This document shows, piece after piece, positions 8,010 through 16,254 of a stretch of 28,616 nt of DNA. The notes under the pieces were generated by a model. The model had not been told where the DNA came from. It saw only the letters and a list, made by a program, of their open reading frames with translations, and did not search any database. Position 1 is the stretch's first letter. The number at the start of each line of letters is the position of its first letter. Source of the stretch: CAZCAQ01 sp964563965 (GTDB lineage Bacteria; Patescibacteriota; WWE3; UBA101185; UBA10185); assembly GCA_964563965.1 (NCBI GenBank), contig CAZLZI010000007.1:1-28616 (forward strand), written 5' to 3'. The position numbers and the translations under genes are program-made.

Positions 8010-9035
8010 CTAGTCCCACACAAAACTGGCAAGAACCCAGTTAAGAATCTTTTTAGTATCTTCAAACCGATCCTCTGATTGCATAACTATAATTACCAGA
8101 TCACGATCCTCTTTAGTGTAAAGATAGATCAGTACTTCTTTGGCACCATCGGTTTTACCTGTTTTAAATCCTGCACTCTCAGGAATCTCCCAAAGCAGTT
8201 TGTTAGTATTTACAAGGCTATGACTATAACTTGCAGACATACTTGTCTGAAGAGATTCAATAGTTAGTTCTTTAATTTTTACCGTGTCGGAAATAAAGTC
8301 ATTTGCTAGCGCTTGCCTTGTCATCAGGTAGAGATCAAAAGGAGTAGATTCCTGGCCATGTTCAAAATCATCCAGTCCAATGGCATTGGAAAACTTGGTG
8401 TTATTCATCCCTAGTGATTTTGCCATCATATTCATTCTTGTTACAAAACTCACTGGTGAGTGGGTTTGAGATAAGACACAGGCAGCATCCCCCGCCGAAG
8501 CTATAAGCAGCGATTGAAGTAAATCCGAAAGACTTAATAATTCCCCACTAACAAATCCTACCTTCTGACTTGGTATCTGAGTGCAACTATAATCTACAGT
8601 AAAAGTAGAGTGTTGTGGAAATAATTCCGAAGCAACAAGCGCCGTCATAACCTTTGTCGTAGAGGCTGGTGGATACTTAACAGACTTATTTCTCTCATAT
8701 AGGATAGTATTGCTTCTTAGATCAGCCACCACTATGCCTTGAGCACTTACATCAGGAAAAGGTAGCGCAGTGACCTGTTTGGGTGCAATAACTTTAGGGG
8801 TAACTAGGATTGATTGACTTGGTACATAAAAGAGATAATCAGCAATGTAGTCTATGTTTCTTTTATACACACTTATATTAAGCGCGAAGTAAACTATCCC
8901 CACAAACAGTATAACTCTTAAGCTCCTAGCTAAAGAAACATGAACCACAGGTCGAGGTGATTCAATGAGCACAAAGACTCCAAGTATTGCATATATGACT
9001 CCTAACTGAAGCCTTTGAACTACATTAAGTTTCAT
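8010..9035 (-). CDS. D-alanyl-D-alanine carboxypeptidase, peptidase S11 family
   Basis: Penicillin-binding-protein type enzyme that trims the D-Ala from peptidoglycan stem peptides. The 341 residues contain two N-terminal hydrophobic segments (about 11-24 and 41-55) and then the S11 domain: nucleophile motif S125-T-T-K128 in PPASTTKVMTA, and K291-T-G in GFKTGKTDGAK. The second motif, usually SxN, reads S180-A-G182 (IASAGDAAC), so the conserved Asn is replaced by Gly. The enzyme is thus probably folded and acylatable but may have changed activity. It lies 33 nt after aspS, so it may share the T-box-controlled transcript, but a TATTAT element 7 nt before its ATG suggests its own promoter as well. 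Confidence 0.9.
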   Translation of the reverse strand: MKLNVVQRLQLGVIYAILGVFVLIESPRPVVHVSLARSLRVILFVGIVYFALNISVYKRNIDYIADYLFYVPSQSILVTPKVIAPKQVTALPFPDVSAQGIVVADLRSNTILYERNKSVKYPPASTTKVMTALVASELFPQHSTFTVDYSCTQIPSQKVGFVSGELLSLSDLLQSLLIASAGDAACVLSQTHSPVSFVTRMNMMAKSLGMNNTKFSNAIGLDDFEHGQESTPFDLYLMTRQALANDFISDTVKIKELTIESLQTSMSASYSHSLVNTNKLLWEIPESAGFKTGKTDGAKEVLIYLYTKEDRDLVIIVMQSEDRFEDTKKILNWVLASFVWD

Positions 9036-9042
9036 GCAAGTA

Positions 9043-9048
9043 ATAATA
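9043..9048 (-). promoter_or_regulatory. Possible -10 element for the carboxypeptidase gene
   Basis: TATTAT on the minus strand, 7 nt before the ATG at 9035, the same spacing as in the other predicted leaderless genes. No TG extension and no convincing -35, so this is a weak call. Confidence 0.3.
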
Positions 9049-9068
9049 CTATAACCCTTTACTCTAAC

Positions 9069-10367
9069 CTATGGATTGAGTCGCTTAACGTCTCTTGGTA
9101 AGAATGTAGCCTCTTTAACAGATGCAAGACCCAGTAGTTGCATGACAATACGCCCTGGACCTATGCCAACACCGCCATGTGGAGGACAACCAAATCTAAA
9201 GAAATTAATATAATAGTCTAACTCCTCTAGTATCATCCCTTTTTCAGTAGCTTGTTCTTCAAGTACTTTGTATCTATGCTCTCGTTGAGCACCAGTGGTG
9301 ATTTCAAGCCCTTTATACAAAAGGTCAAAACTTTTAGTTATGTCTTTATTGTCAGCATGGCGCATGTGGTAAAAAGGTCGTGCACTTATATGCCAATCGA
9401 TTAAGAACACAAAATCATGGTTATATTTTTCTTTTACAATTTTAGCTAGTTCTCTTTCCTCTTCAGGACTTACATCATGCTCCTTTTCAGAGAGCACCCC
9501 CTTCTTAGCTAATAATTGTTTTGCCTCTAACATAGTAATTCTAGGAAAAGGTCTTACTGGTACGTCACAGTCAACAAGTCCTGAGGACTTAACTGCTTCA
9601 AGTCCTGAAACAATCGACTTTTCAAGCTCATCCATAACTTCATGATGAGATTCAATATATGATAGTTCAAAGTCCCAACCGGTAAACTCAGTTAAGTGTC
9701 TTGTGGTAAACGATGGTTCTGCTCGAAAAACAGGTCCTGTCATAAATACGCGTTCAAAACCTGCACTCATTGCCATTTGTTTATAAAATTGGGGAGATTG
9801 TGCCAGATAAGCTTTTCTATCAAAATACTTTACTTCAAAAACCTCGGACCCTGATTCACTTGCGGAGCTCATAAATGATGGAGAGTAGACCTGAAGATAA
9901 CCTGCAGAAAGTAAATAATTCCTAAAGCCTTTTTCCAACTCAGTCCAAACTTTAAATATTTTGGTGTTTTCACTCTTACGCAAGTCAATGAACCTACTAT
10001 CTAGCCTCTTAGATATTTCGCTTTCTTCTCCTGATTTTTCAACAACTACAGGAATCGGTAGAGAAGGCATAGCTGAGGACAGAACCACCATACTGGTAGC
10101 CTCTATCTCATAGCCACTGGGAGCTTGTTTTTCAACCTTTGCAAGTCCTTCAATCTCAACTACTGATTCAAGTGTAAGTCCTTCAACTTGGGCAAAAGCA
10201 CTAGAACTTTTCAGTATGACTACTTGGATAAGTCCTTTAATGTCTCTAATGATTAAGAATTTAATACTACCTTGATTTCTAATTGCTTGGACAAAGCCAG
10301 CAATCTTGATGGTCTCTCCTGTATGAGAGGCAATCTCACTTGTATGAAGTCTTTTAAGTTTTTCCAT
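9069..10367 (-). CDS. aspS: Aspartyl-tRNA synthetase, archaeal-type (possibly non-discriminating)
   Basis: Class II synthetase attaching Asp to tRNA-Asp. At 432 residues it is the short archaeal/eukaryotic form, lacking the large GAD insertion of the usual bacterial AspRS (about 590). The N-terminal OB fold spans about 19-100; motif 2 is in the FRAEPSFTTRHLTEF region, and motif 3 is GVGIGPGRIVMQLLGL. Archaeal-type AspRS in bacteria is often non-discriminating and also charges tRNA-Asn for conversion by GatCAB; that is inference here. The gene has a T-box leader with a GAC specifier and a UGGC acceptor-binding bulge, which fits tRNA-Asp. It ends 33 nt before the carboxypeptidase gene. Confidence 0.96.
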   Translation of the reverse strand: MEKLKRLHTSEIASHTGETIKIAGFVQAIRNQGSIKFLIIRDIKGLIQVVILKSSSAFAQVEGLTLESVVEIEGLAKVEKQAPSGYEIEATSMVVLSSAMPSLPIPVVVEKSGEESEISKRLDSRFIDLRKSENTKIFKVWTELEKGFRNYLLSAGYLQVYSPSFMSSASESGSEVFEVKYFDRKAYLAQSPQFYKQMAMSAGFERVFMTGPVFRAEPSFTTRHLTEFTGWDFELSYIESHHEVMDELEKSIVSGLEAVKSSGLVDCDVPVRPFPRITMLEAKQLLAKKGVLSEKEHDVSPEEERELAKIVKEKYNHDFVFLIDWHISARPFYHMRHADNKDITKSFDLLYKGLEITTGAQREHRYKVLEEQATEKGMILEELDYYINFFRFGCPPHGGVGIGPGRIVMQLLGLASVKEATFLPRDVKRLNP

Positions 10368-10390
10368 GTGTTCTTTCTAAAATAAATACA

Positions 10391-10415
10391 AAAAAACCCC
10401 GCTTCTTTGACGGGG
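10391..10415 (-). terminator. Intrinsic terminator of the aspS T-box
   Basis: On the minus strand CCCCG (10411-10415), a 9-nt loop, CGGGG (10397-10401) and TTTTTT (10391-10396). The 5' arm is also needed for the antiterminator, so the two folds exclude each other: uncharged tRNA-Asp would favour read-through into aspS. Confidence 0.85.
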
Positions 10416-10540
10416 TCCTATGGTGGACGGTGCCACCCGGTCTTTTACTTATTTACAGCTATAACGGGCATTCCCGATAGGTCTTTTCTTACCTACTGCT
10501 CCGGATTTCTCCGTACAAAAGTGTCACTTCTTTTGTATAG
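10391..10540 (-). ncRNA. T-box riboswitch (tRNA-Asp), transcription-attenuating, minimal Stem I
   Basis: Leader of aspS on the minus strand. Stem I is a single 8-bp hairpin (10530-10537 with 10514-10521) whose 8-nt terminal loop holds GAC (10525-10523) followed by A. Next come a 4-bp GAAA-loop hairpin (10502-10513), a 6-bp hairpin with an A-rich loop (10477-10496), and a 4-bp hairpin (10465-10476). The T-box sequence is GGGTGGCACCG. The antiterminator pairs 10436-10439 with 10411-10414 and 10425-10428 with 10415-10418, leaving the 7-nt bulge UGGCACC; UGGC can pair with GCCA, the acceptor end of a tRNA with G73 such as tRNA-Asp. The 3' arm is shared with a terminator. Canonical Stem I with an internal specifier loop and distal loops is not present. 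Confidence 0.9.
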
Positions 10541-10558
10541 CATTTTTTCTCTGTTTGT

Positions 10559-12187
10559 TCATTCTAACACGATGTCTTTTAATATCAAGTCAATCGAGGT
10601 TTTGTCTTTATAAACATTTTTTGAGATGGTATAGGCAACAGAGATCTTCTGATTCAAAGCAAGTGGAGCATTACCTTGGGGTGCATTGAAAAAGATTGCC
10701 TTATATACTGTACCGTTAAACATAAGCTTTAAAGATAAATGCTTTGCTTCCTTGCCCACATAGTTGAAGTCATAAACAGTTAAATTCTTCGAACAAAAGA
10801 TGGGCTCTGGATTCCCTACCCCATAAGGCAAGAGTTGCGATATTTTGGCATAGAAATCTAAATTTACCAAACTTAAGGGTATTTCCATATCAATATCTAT
10901 AAACGGTACAAAGTACTCATCACTAAAGTTTGCCTTCATATAAGCACCAAGTTCTTGTATTAGAACAGGTATATTTTCAGTTTTGATACTAAAACCCGCC
11001 GCCATGGGATGCCCCCCAAGCTTATCAAATAAGTGTTCAAAATTTCTAAGAACGCTAATAATATCAATGCCTGGTACTGATCTGACTGAACCTTTCCCCA
11101 TAGCTTCAGTATGAGAGATCACAATCGCAGGTTTAAAAAACTTTTGAACAAGACGTGCTGCTACAAGTCCTATTATACCCTCATGATAATTGCTATCCGC
11201 TGAAATGATTATATTCCCACTCGTGTCAGAAACATTTGCCAAATCATACATCTTTTCTGTTTCATCTTGCCTTATAACATTAGTACTTTGAAGAACAGAG
11301 GCAAGTTCTAGCGCACGGGTAGGGTCATCCGTAACAAGTAATTCCACTCCTCTAATCGCGTGTTCCATTCTTCCCAATGCATTAATGCGAGGTCCGATAA
11401 TCCACCCCAACTCATACACACCAATACTTCCTGCTTTGCCTGCTAGATCCAACAAACTCTTTATTCCATACTTAGTTTCACTATTCAGCTTAGCAAGTCC
11501 GTGAATAACAATTGCACGATTAATGCCTATAAGTGGTTGAAGATCAGTTACTGTCGCCAAAGCACATAGATCTATATAGAGATAATCATCAAGACCTAAG
11601 AATGTACTTAATAACCACGAAACCCCACTTCCCACCACTGTATCAGTCCATAACACAACATTTGCTTTTGGTAATGTTTGTGCTTTCTGGTGATGGTCCG
11701 TGACAATAACATCAAATCCCAGTTGTTTAGCATACTCGACTTCCTCCACTGCGGTTATACCAGTGTCCACAGTAATTAATAAACACGGTACATCTTTTGC
11801 TTTAGTGACATGTAGTTCATCAAGTGCCTTGGTTGATACCCCATACCCGTGCTCAAATCGATTAGGGATAAAATAGGTACAATTAGAATGATGCAACCTA
11901 TCAGTAAGTGTTTTATATAAGATAGCAGTGGCACATACGCCATCACAATCATAGTCACCATAAATAATTATTGGATGGTTGTTTTTGATATAAGTCAGAA
12001 TAAGCTCAGATGCGCTCACTAAACCTTGCTTAAACTTTTCAGGTAGCTGGGTTTTATATTCTTGAAGTGTTAAAGGGTGTAAAAATTCTTCTATGGCAGC
12101 AGTATCAGTTATATTTCTATTTTTCAGTAAAGTACTTAGTATGTCGCCATTTTCAGGGTAGGTGTTTAGAATATTCCACTTCTTCAT
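10559..12187 (-). CDS. recJ: Single-stranded-DNA-specific exonuclease RecJ
   Basis: 5'-3' ssDNA exonuclease of the DHH phosphoesterase family, used in recombination and repair. The ATG at 12187 gives 542 residues, close to the family norm; the frame is open to 12238 but that would run into secF. Motif I is IYGDYDCDGV (D78, D80, D82 region), the DHH motif is VTDHHQKA at 164-166, and the DHHA1 domain carries GGHPMAAGFS. An OB-type C-terminal domain follows. It begins 4 nt after the secF stop, so it is likely co-transcribed with secDF, and it ends in TGA directly before the aspS leader. Confidence 0.96.
   Translation of the reverse strand: MKKWNILNTYPENGDILSTLLKNRNITDTAAIEEFLHPLTLQEYKTQLPEKFKQGLVSASELILTYIKNNHPIIIYGDYDCDGVCATAILYKTLTDRLHHSNCTYFIPNRFEHGYGVSTKALDELHVTKAKDVPCLLITVDTGITAVEEVEYAKQLGFDVIVTDHHQKAQTLPKANVVLWTDTVVGSGVSWLLSTFLGLDDYLYIDLCALATVTDLQPLIGINRAIVIHGLAKLNSETKYGIKSLLDLAGKAGSIGVYELGWIIGPRINALGRMEHAIRGVELLVTDDPTRALELASVLQSTNVIRQDETEKMYDLANVSDTSGNIIISADSNYHEGIIGLVAARLVQKFFKPAIVISHTEAMGKGSVRSVPGIDIISVLRNFEHLFDKLGGHPMAAGFSIKTENIPVLIQELGAYMKANFSDEYFVPFIDIDMEIPLSLVNLDFYAKISQLLPYGVGNPEPIFCSKNLTVYDFNYVGKEAKHLSLKLMFNGTVYKAIFFNAPQGNAPLALNQKISVAYTISKNVYKDKTSIDLILKDIVLE
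10561..10588 (-). promoter_or_regulatory. Promoter of the aspS T-box leader, inside the 3' end of recJ
   Basis: On the minus strand: TTGATA (10583-10588), 16-nt spacer, TGT plus TAGAAT (-10 at 10561-10566). Transcription would start at about 10554, roughly 17 nt before Stem I of the T-box. The elements overlap the last codons of recJ, so aspS can be controlled separately from secDF-recJ. Confidence 0.6.
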
Positions 12188-12191
12188 GTGG

Positions 12192-13088
12192 TTATTTTTT
12201 CTTCTTACCTGTCTTAGCAAAGCTTTCCCAAATAGCAAGTATAGGAGTAGCAGTAAACAAACTGGAGTATGTACCTGAAACTATACCTATAAGTAACGCG
12301 AGTACAAAATATCTTATACTTTCGCCACCTAATATAAACAAAGCTGATAAAGTTATGATGACAGTAAGAGAAGTTGTAAGAGATCTGTTTAAAGTTTCAA
12401 CTAACGAATAGTTAGCAACTTCCGTAAAATTTAAAGTTTTGGGTAATTTATTTAAGTTTTCTCTAATTCTGTCAAAGACCACAATAGTGTCATGAACTGA
12501 AAAACCTATTACGGTAAGTAAAGCGGTTATAAAAAGCGCATCAATTTCTACTTTTAAATAATGCCCTAAAATAGCAAAGCTACCTACGACAATAAACGCA
12601 TCGTGTAGCATAGCAATAATGGCCGATACACCAAAGCGTAAACTTGAATAAGGAGATGGTATATTTTTAAACGAATAAGCTATGTATAACATAATCGCAA
12701 AGGAGGAAATGAGCACTGACATAAATGCCTTTTTTGTTGTCTCCCCGCCCACAGTTGGACCTATAGTTTCAAAAGATGAAACCTCCAACTTTGGATCTTG
12801 TAGCTTAAGAGCTCGTACAATAGTTGCATTTTTAGATGTATCGATAGGTTTGGTACGCACTGTAATTGCACTTCCAGATCTGCTTATGCTAAGTACGTCC
12901 ACTTGCTGTTTTGCATATGCCTCATCGATAGTTTGCTCATTGAGACTAGCTACCTTGTAAGTACTCACTGATCCACCAGTAAAATCTATACCTAGTTTAA
13001 GTCCGTCTTTAGCGATAAAGATAATTCCTGGAATCATTAGTATAAATGAAAAGATCAAGTAATAAGTTTTGTGCTTTAGCAAATTCAT
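12192..13088 (-). CDS. secF: Protein translocase subunit SecF
   Basis: With SecD, uses the proton-motive force to pull exported proteins out of the SecYEG channel. The 298 residues show the first membrane helix and the GIDFTGGS motif after it, a short extracytoplasmic P1-like domain, and five more membrane helices with GFSVHDTIVVFDRIREN. Its start overlaps the secD stop by 4 nt (ATGA type), so the two proteins are produced together. Length is typical. The C-terminus ends in a Lys-rich tail (KTGKKKK). Confidence 0.97.
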   Translation of the reverse strand: MNLLKHKTYYLIFSFILMIPGIIFIAKDGLKLGIDFTGGSVSTYKVASLNEQTIDEAYAKQQVDVLSISRSGSAITVRTKPIDTSKNATIVRALKLQDPKLEVSSFETIGPTVGGETTKKAFMSVLISSFAIMLYIAYSFKNIPSPYSSLRFGVSAIIAMLHDAFIVVGSFAILGHYLKVEIDALFITALLTVIGFSVHDTIVVFDRIRENLNKLPKTLNFTEVANYSLVETLNRSLTTSLTVIITLSALFILGGESIRYFVLALLIGIVSGTYSSLFTATPILAIWESFAKTGKKKK

Positions 13089-14452
13089 ATGTTTTTATTC
13101 CCAAAACCAAATACCTTTATAAGAGTTTGGACAACAAAGATAGAAGTAAATAAAGATATACCAATACCTATGGCTAAAGTTAAGGCAAAGCCTCTTATTG
13201 CCCCAGTTCCGAAATAAAATAAGATCAATGCTGATATTAACGATGCCACATTTGAGTCTTTGATTGAGTTCCAGGCTCTTTCGAAACCGAATTTGATAGC
13301 AAGTGATGTTGGAACTCCCCAGCGTTTTTCTTCCCGAACACGTTCAAATACCAGAATATTTGCATCCGTTGCTACTCCGATAGATAAAATTAGACCAGCA
13401 ATCCCTGGTAATGTAATAACTACAGGAACAAGTTTAAAAATAGCCAAAACCATTAAAGCATAAATCAGCAGTGCAACATCTGCAAGAATGCCGTATCTGC
13501 CATAGGCATAAATCATAAAAGCCATAACAAGTAAAAGACCTATTGCCCCTGCAATGAAACTCTTTTTTACTGAATCAATACCCAAAGTTGCACCAACAGT
13601 CTTTTGCTCTAAAACCTCTACAGGAACAGGGAGCGCCCCTGCTTTTATTTGAAGACTTAAATTGTTAGCAGAGGCTATATCAAAGTTTCCAGTAATAACT
13701 GGATCCGATATTACGCCTTTAACTAAATCCGGGCTGACAGTGGGCATGGACAAAGGAATATCGTCTAGATACAAAGCAATGGGTTTATTTACATTTTCTT
13801 TTGCAATCTTTGCAAATTTCTCTCTTCCTTTATTTGTAAATCTTAATTGAACTTGAGGTTGATTATTTTGACTAACTGTACCACTTGAAAATACCACATT
13901 TGACCCTTTCATATCATTACCTGTAAGATCGGTATCTTTCCACGCAGCTTTGTTGACAAAGTATTCATTAAATTTACTTGGATCCCACTCATCAGGTTTT
14001 ACAAGAACTTTAAATCTAAGTTGCGCGGTCTGCCCTATTAATTTAACAGCTTGATCAACATCAGAAACTCCGGGAATTTCAACTACAATCCTGTAAGTGT
14101 TACCAGTTCTAAGAGTTTGAACATTTGGTTCTGACACACCCAAGAGGTTTACACGTCTTGAGATAACCTCTTTAGCGGAATCTAAGGCGCTTTGGCGTTC
14201 GCTTGTGGGTACCTTATCCATTTTGGCTCCAAGAGTAATCCTAACGCCACCCTCTAAATCTAATCCTTTTTTAAAGCTAGAAAGATCTAGCACTTTTCCA
14301 CCAGGAAGATTAACAATATAACCACCTATAAAGGAATCAATATTTAATCCCCATTTCTTAATCACAATTGGGATTCTAGGTAAAATCACAAGAATACTTA
14401 TCGTTGTGATCGCACTTATTAACGCAAGTCGTATATAAACATTTTTTAGCAT
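13085..14452 (-). CDS. secD: Protein translocase subunit SecD
   Basis: Partner of SecF in late-stage protein export. The 455-residue protein has an N-terminal membrane helix, the DLEGGVRITL motif, the large periplasmic-type P1 region with the VNLLGVSEPNVQ segment and IVVEIPGV, then six-helix RND part with IGVATDANILVFERVREE and FGTGAIRGFALTLAIGI. Length is at the short end for separate SecD, as in Gram-positives. It follows a wHTH regulator gene by 23 nt and overlaps secF; export by this system fits with the several signal-peptide proteins nearby. Confidence 0.97.
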   Translation of the reverse strand: MLKNVYIRLALISAITTISILVILPRIPIVIKKWGLNIDSFIGGYIVNLPGGKVLDLSSFKKGLDLEGGVRITLGAKMDKVPTSERQSALDSAKEVISRRVNLLGVSEPNVQTLRTGNTYRIVVEIPGVSDVDQAVKLIGQTAQLRFKVLVKPDEWDPSKFNEYFVNKAAWKDTDLTGNDMKGSNVVFSSGTVSQNNQPQVQLRFTNKGREKFAKIAKENVNKPIALYLDDIPLSMPTVSPDLVKGVISDPVITGNFDIASANNLSLQIKAGALPVPVEVLEQKTVGATLGIDSVKKSFIAGAIGLLLVMAFMIYAYGRYGILADVALLIYALMVLAIFKLVPVVITLPGIAGLILSIGVATDANILVFERVREEKRWGVPTSLAIKFGFERAWNSIKDSNVASLISALILFYFGTGAIRGFALTLAIGIGISLFTSIFVVQTLIKVFGFGNKNI

Positions 14453-14475
14453 ATCGGTTATTCTATAACTTATTG

Positions 14476-15057
14476 TTAGGACAGGGAACAGAATTCTTCT
14501 TCATCACCTATTAACAAGGTTCTACTCTGAGTGAGAATGCGCATTACAAACTGATCATTCTTTCTTTTTCTAAACAAAAATTCATCTTCACCCATTACAG
14601 AATAGTGAATTTCTTTCTCTAAATTCTTTTCTTCTTCAGCTATTATTTTTTCAAGAACTTCTAAATTTAAACTACCTACTAGGAATAAGTCAATATCCAA
14701 AAGTGAAGATTGACGTCCTCGTGAAAAAGCTCTTGATAGTACAGCAAATTTCACGCCACCTAATTGTTTAGCAGAAGATATAATTTTAAGTCCCAAAGTC
14801 ATCTCTTTAGATACAAGAGATAAGAGTTCAGGATAATAATAAGAAGCTGTATTGACAGTAAAATACACTCTGTTACCACTAGGTCGTCGTTTAAGAAGGC
14901 CTAATTTTGTAAGTCTATTTAGCTCTCTTCTAATAGCATTTATTTCTGTGCCCACAGCTCTTACTAAAGCACGAACGTGAAACGGGGTGGACGGGTTGGG
15001 AAGCATTAGCTTCAATATCTTTACTCTCACTTCAGACACAAATAATTCATTTATCAT
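14476..15057 (-). CDS. Winged-helix regulator fused to a degenerate nucleotidyltransferase-like domain
   Basis: 193 residues. Residues 1-70 are a winged helix-turn-helix of the ArsR/MarR type (SEVRVKILKLML at the start, RRELNRLTKLGLLKRRPSG as recognition helix and wing). Residues about 100-185 resemble a MNT/Pol-beta-like nucleotidyltransferase fold: FSRGRQSSLLDIDLFLVG keeps the D121-x-D123 pair and the G after it, but the usual Gly-Ser at the start of the motif reads LS, so catalysis is uncertain. It sits between the DUF3048 gene and secD in one direction (29 and 23 nt gaps). The regulatory target is unknown; autoregulation or control of secDF is a guess. Confidence 0.8.
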   Translation of the reverse strand: MINELFVSEVRVKILKLMLPNPSTPFHVRALVRAVGTEINAIRRELNRLTKLGLLKRRPSGNRVYFTVNTASYYYPELLSLVSKEMTLGLKIISSAKQLGGVKFAVLSRAFSRGRQSSLLDIDLFLVGSLNLEVLEKIIAEEEKNLEKEIHYSVMGEDEFLFRKRKNDQFVMRILTQSRTLLIGDEEEFCSLS

Positions 15058-15086
15058 ATTTTTACACTAGGCAGGGGTTTAACTAA

Positions 15087-16205
15087 TTACTCGTAAACAA
15101 CCTGCTCGGTGTTACGGTCGGGCACGATCTCAATCCAAAAGTTTCCTCTATTAAATTTCACCTCTTCACCATCTGTTGTATAGTAAAGTGTTCTTTCGTC
15201 TCTTGAAGCCTTACTCCAAGTTACGTTATATACTGTTCCGTCTATAAAGACAAGGCCTTCACCACTACCAACAAGCTCGTAGTCCAGTCTGTTTTTATCG
15301 TCCCCCGTTATACCTATCTCTTTAGCATACTGCAGGATAAGGTTTTTGGTAGTTAACTGAACGCCAGTATCTCCATCCTTGTGAGGGAGGGGGTTGTCCG
15401 CTTCGTCATAACCCATAAATCTTTTGTAAACATTGGTTGCAGGATCATATTCCCAATTTGCTGTGTAATCACCAGGATACCAGAAGTCTACTTTAATTTT
15501 TGAAGCTTTTTTAACAGTAGTATCGGTTGATTTACTTACTGGAGAATCTTCTTTAAATTTGTAAGGTACAAACGTATCACTCACGCCTTCCCATCCTAAC
15601 TCAGCTCCAGTTTCTAACATCACTTTACCGCTTACATATGCTGTATGTTCATAGGCAACACCAGCATCAAGTCTAGCTTGATCTCTCCAAAATGGGGCAT
15701 TCCCACGGCCTAAACTTCTAACTGGCCAAGACTCTATTGCAACCAAAGCTTGGGGGGACCACCCAATATGCATGAGCATCGCATCCCCCATCTCTCTTAC
15801 AAGTACAAGATAATATTCTCGTGTACTTCTAACCGGTCCAATCTTTTCAGGAATTTTGGTATTAAAAAAAGCTAAAAATCTTGTAATTCCGCCTTCGGCA
15901 ACTATTTCATAAACTACATCAGCATCCATCAGACCTGATTGCGGACGAGCTTCAGTGTGATTATTTACCATAACCCCAAGTGGCCGTATCTTGTTAAACT
16001 TTTCTGCCTCTGATGGTGAATACTGTACACCAGTTAGCGGAGCCTCGACTCTATCGTCTTTACTAGCTTCTTTGCCACCACCAGGTCTTGGGTCTAGGAA
16101 AGACCCACCGCCACGAGAGCGCATAAACATAAAAACACCACTCAATAATAGAACTGCGATTATGGAGATTATTAAAGGTTTGATATACCCGTTAGTTTGA
16201 TTCAT
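15087..16205 (-). CDS. DUF3048 (YerB-like) membrane-anchored surface protein
   Basis: 372 residues with an N-terminal membrane helix (about 9-28) and no lipobox Cys, then a Gly-rich and charged linker. The first DUF3048 part contains RPLGVMVNNHTEARPQSGL, DADVVYEIVAEGGITRF and KIGPVRSTREYY; the C-terminal part has WYPGDYTANWEYDP and FNRGNFWIEIVPD. The family is extracytoplasmic, and Bacillus YerB is a lipoprotein of unknown function. The gene begins a run yerB-regulator-secD-secF-recJ, and TATAAT lies 7 nt before its ATG with TAGACA upstream, predicting a leaderless mRNA. Confidence 0.9.
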   Translation of the reverse strand: MNQTNGYIKPLIISIIAVLLLSGVFMFMRSRGGGSFLDPRPGGGKEASKDDRVEAPLTGVQYSPSEAEKFNKIRPLGVMVNNHTEARPQSGLMDADVVYEIVAEGGITRFLAFFNTKIPEKIGPVRSTREYYLVLVREMGDAMLMHIGWSPQALVAIESWPVRSLGRGNAPFWRDQARLDAGVAYEHTAYVSGKVMLETGAELGWEGVSDTFVPYKFKEDSPVSKSTDTTVKKASKIKVDFWYPGDYTANWEYDPATNVYKRFMGYDEADNPLPHKDGDTGVQLTTKNLILQYAKEIGITGDDKNRLDYELVGSGEGLVFIDGTVYNVTWSKASRDERTLYYTTDGEEVKFNRGNFWIEIVPDRNTEQVVYE

Positions 16206-16212
16206 GTCTTCT

Positions 16213-16240
16213 ATTATATATTGAGTACATTAATTGTCTA
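16213..16240 (-). promoter_or_regulatory. Promoter of the DUF3048 gene operon, predicted leaderless
   Basis: On the minus strand: TAGACA (16235-16240), 16-nt spacer, perfect TATAAT (16213-16218). The -10 ends 7 nt before the ATG at 16205, so the transcript should start at about the start codon. Confidence 0.6.
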
Positions 16241-16245
16241 GGAGT

Positions 16246-16254
16246 TGTTATAAT
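16246..16254 (+). promoter_or_regulatory. Extended -10 promoter facing the micro-ORF
   Basis: TGT followed by a perfect TATAAT (16249-16254) on the plus strand, diverging from the DUF3048 promoter. A second extended -10, TGT plus TATAAA (16318-16323), lies nearer the micro-ORF. The region 16255-16373 has no other gene; it holds a leader with partial inverted repeats (ACTTTAAAGT at about 16271-16280, flanked by TAGC/GCTA) and an AAAGGAG at 16343-16349. Confidence 0.4.

Noticed and set aside
12187..12238. Longer recJ start at 12238
   Set aside because: It would overlap secF by 47 nt and add 17 residues not seen in RecJ; the ATG at 12187 sits 4 nt after the secF stop.
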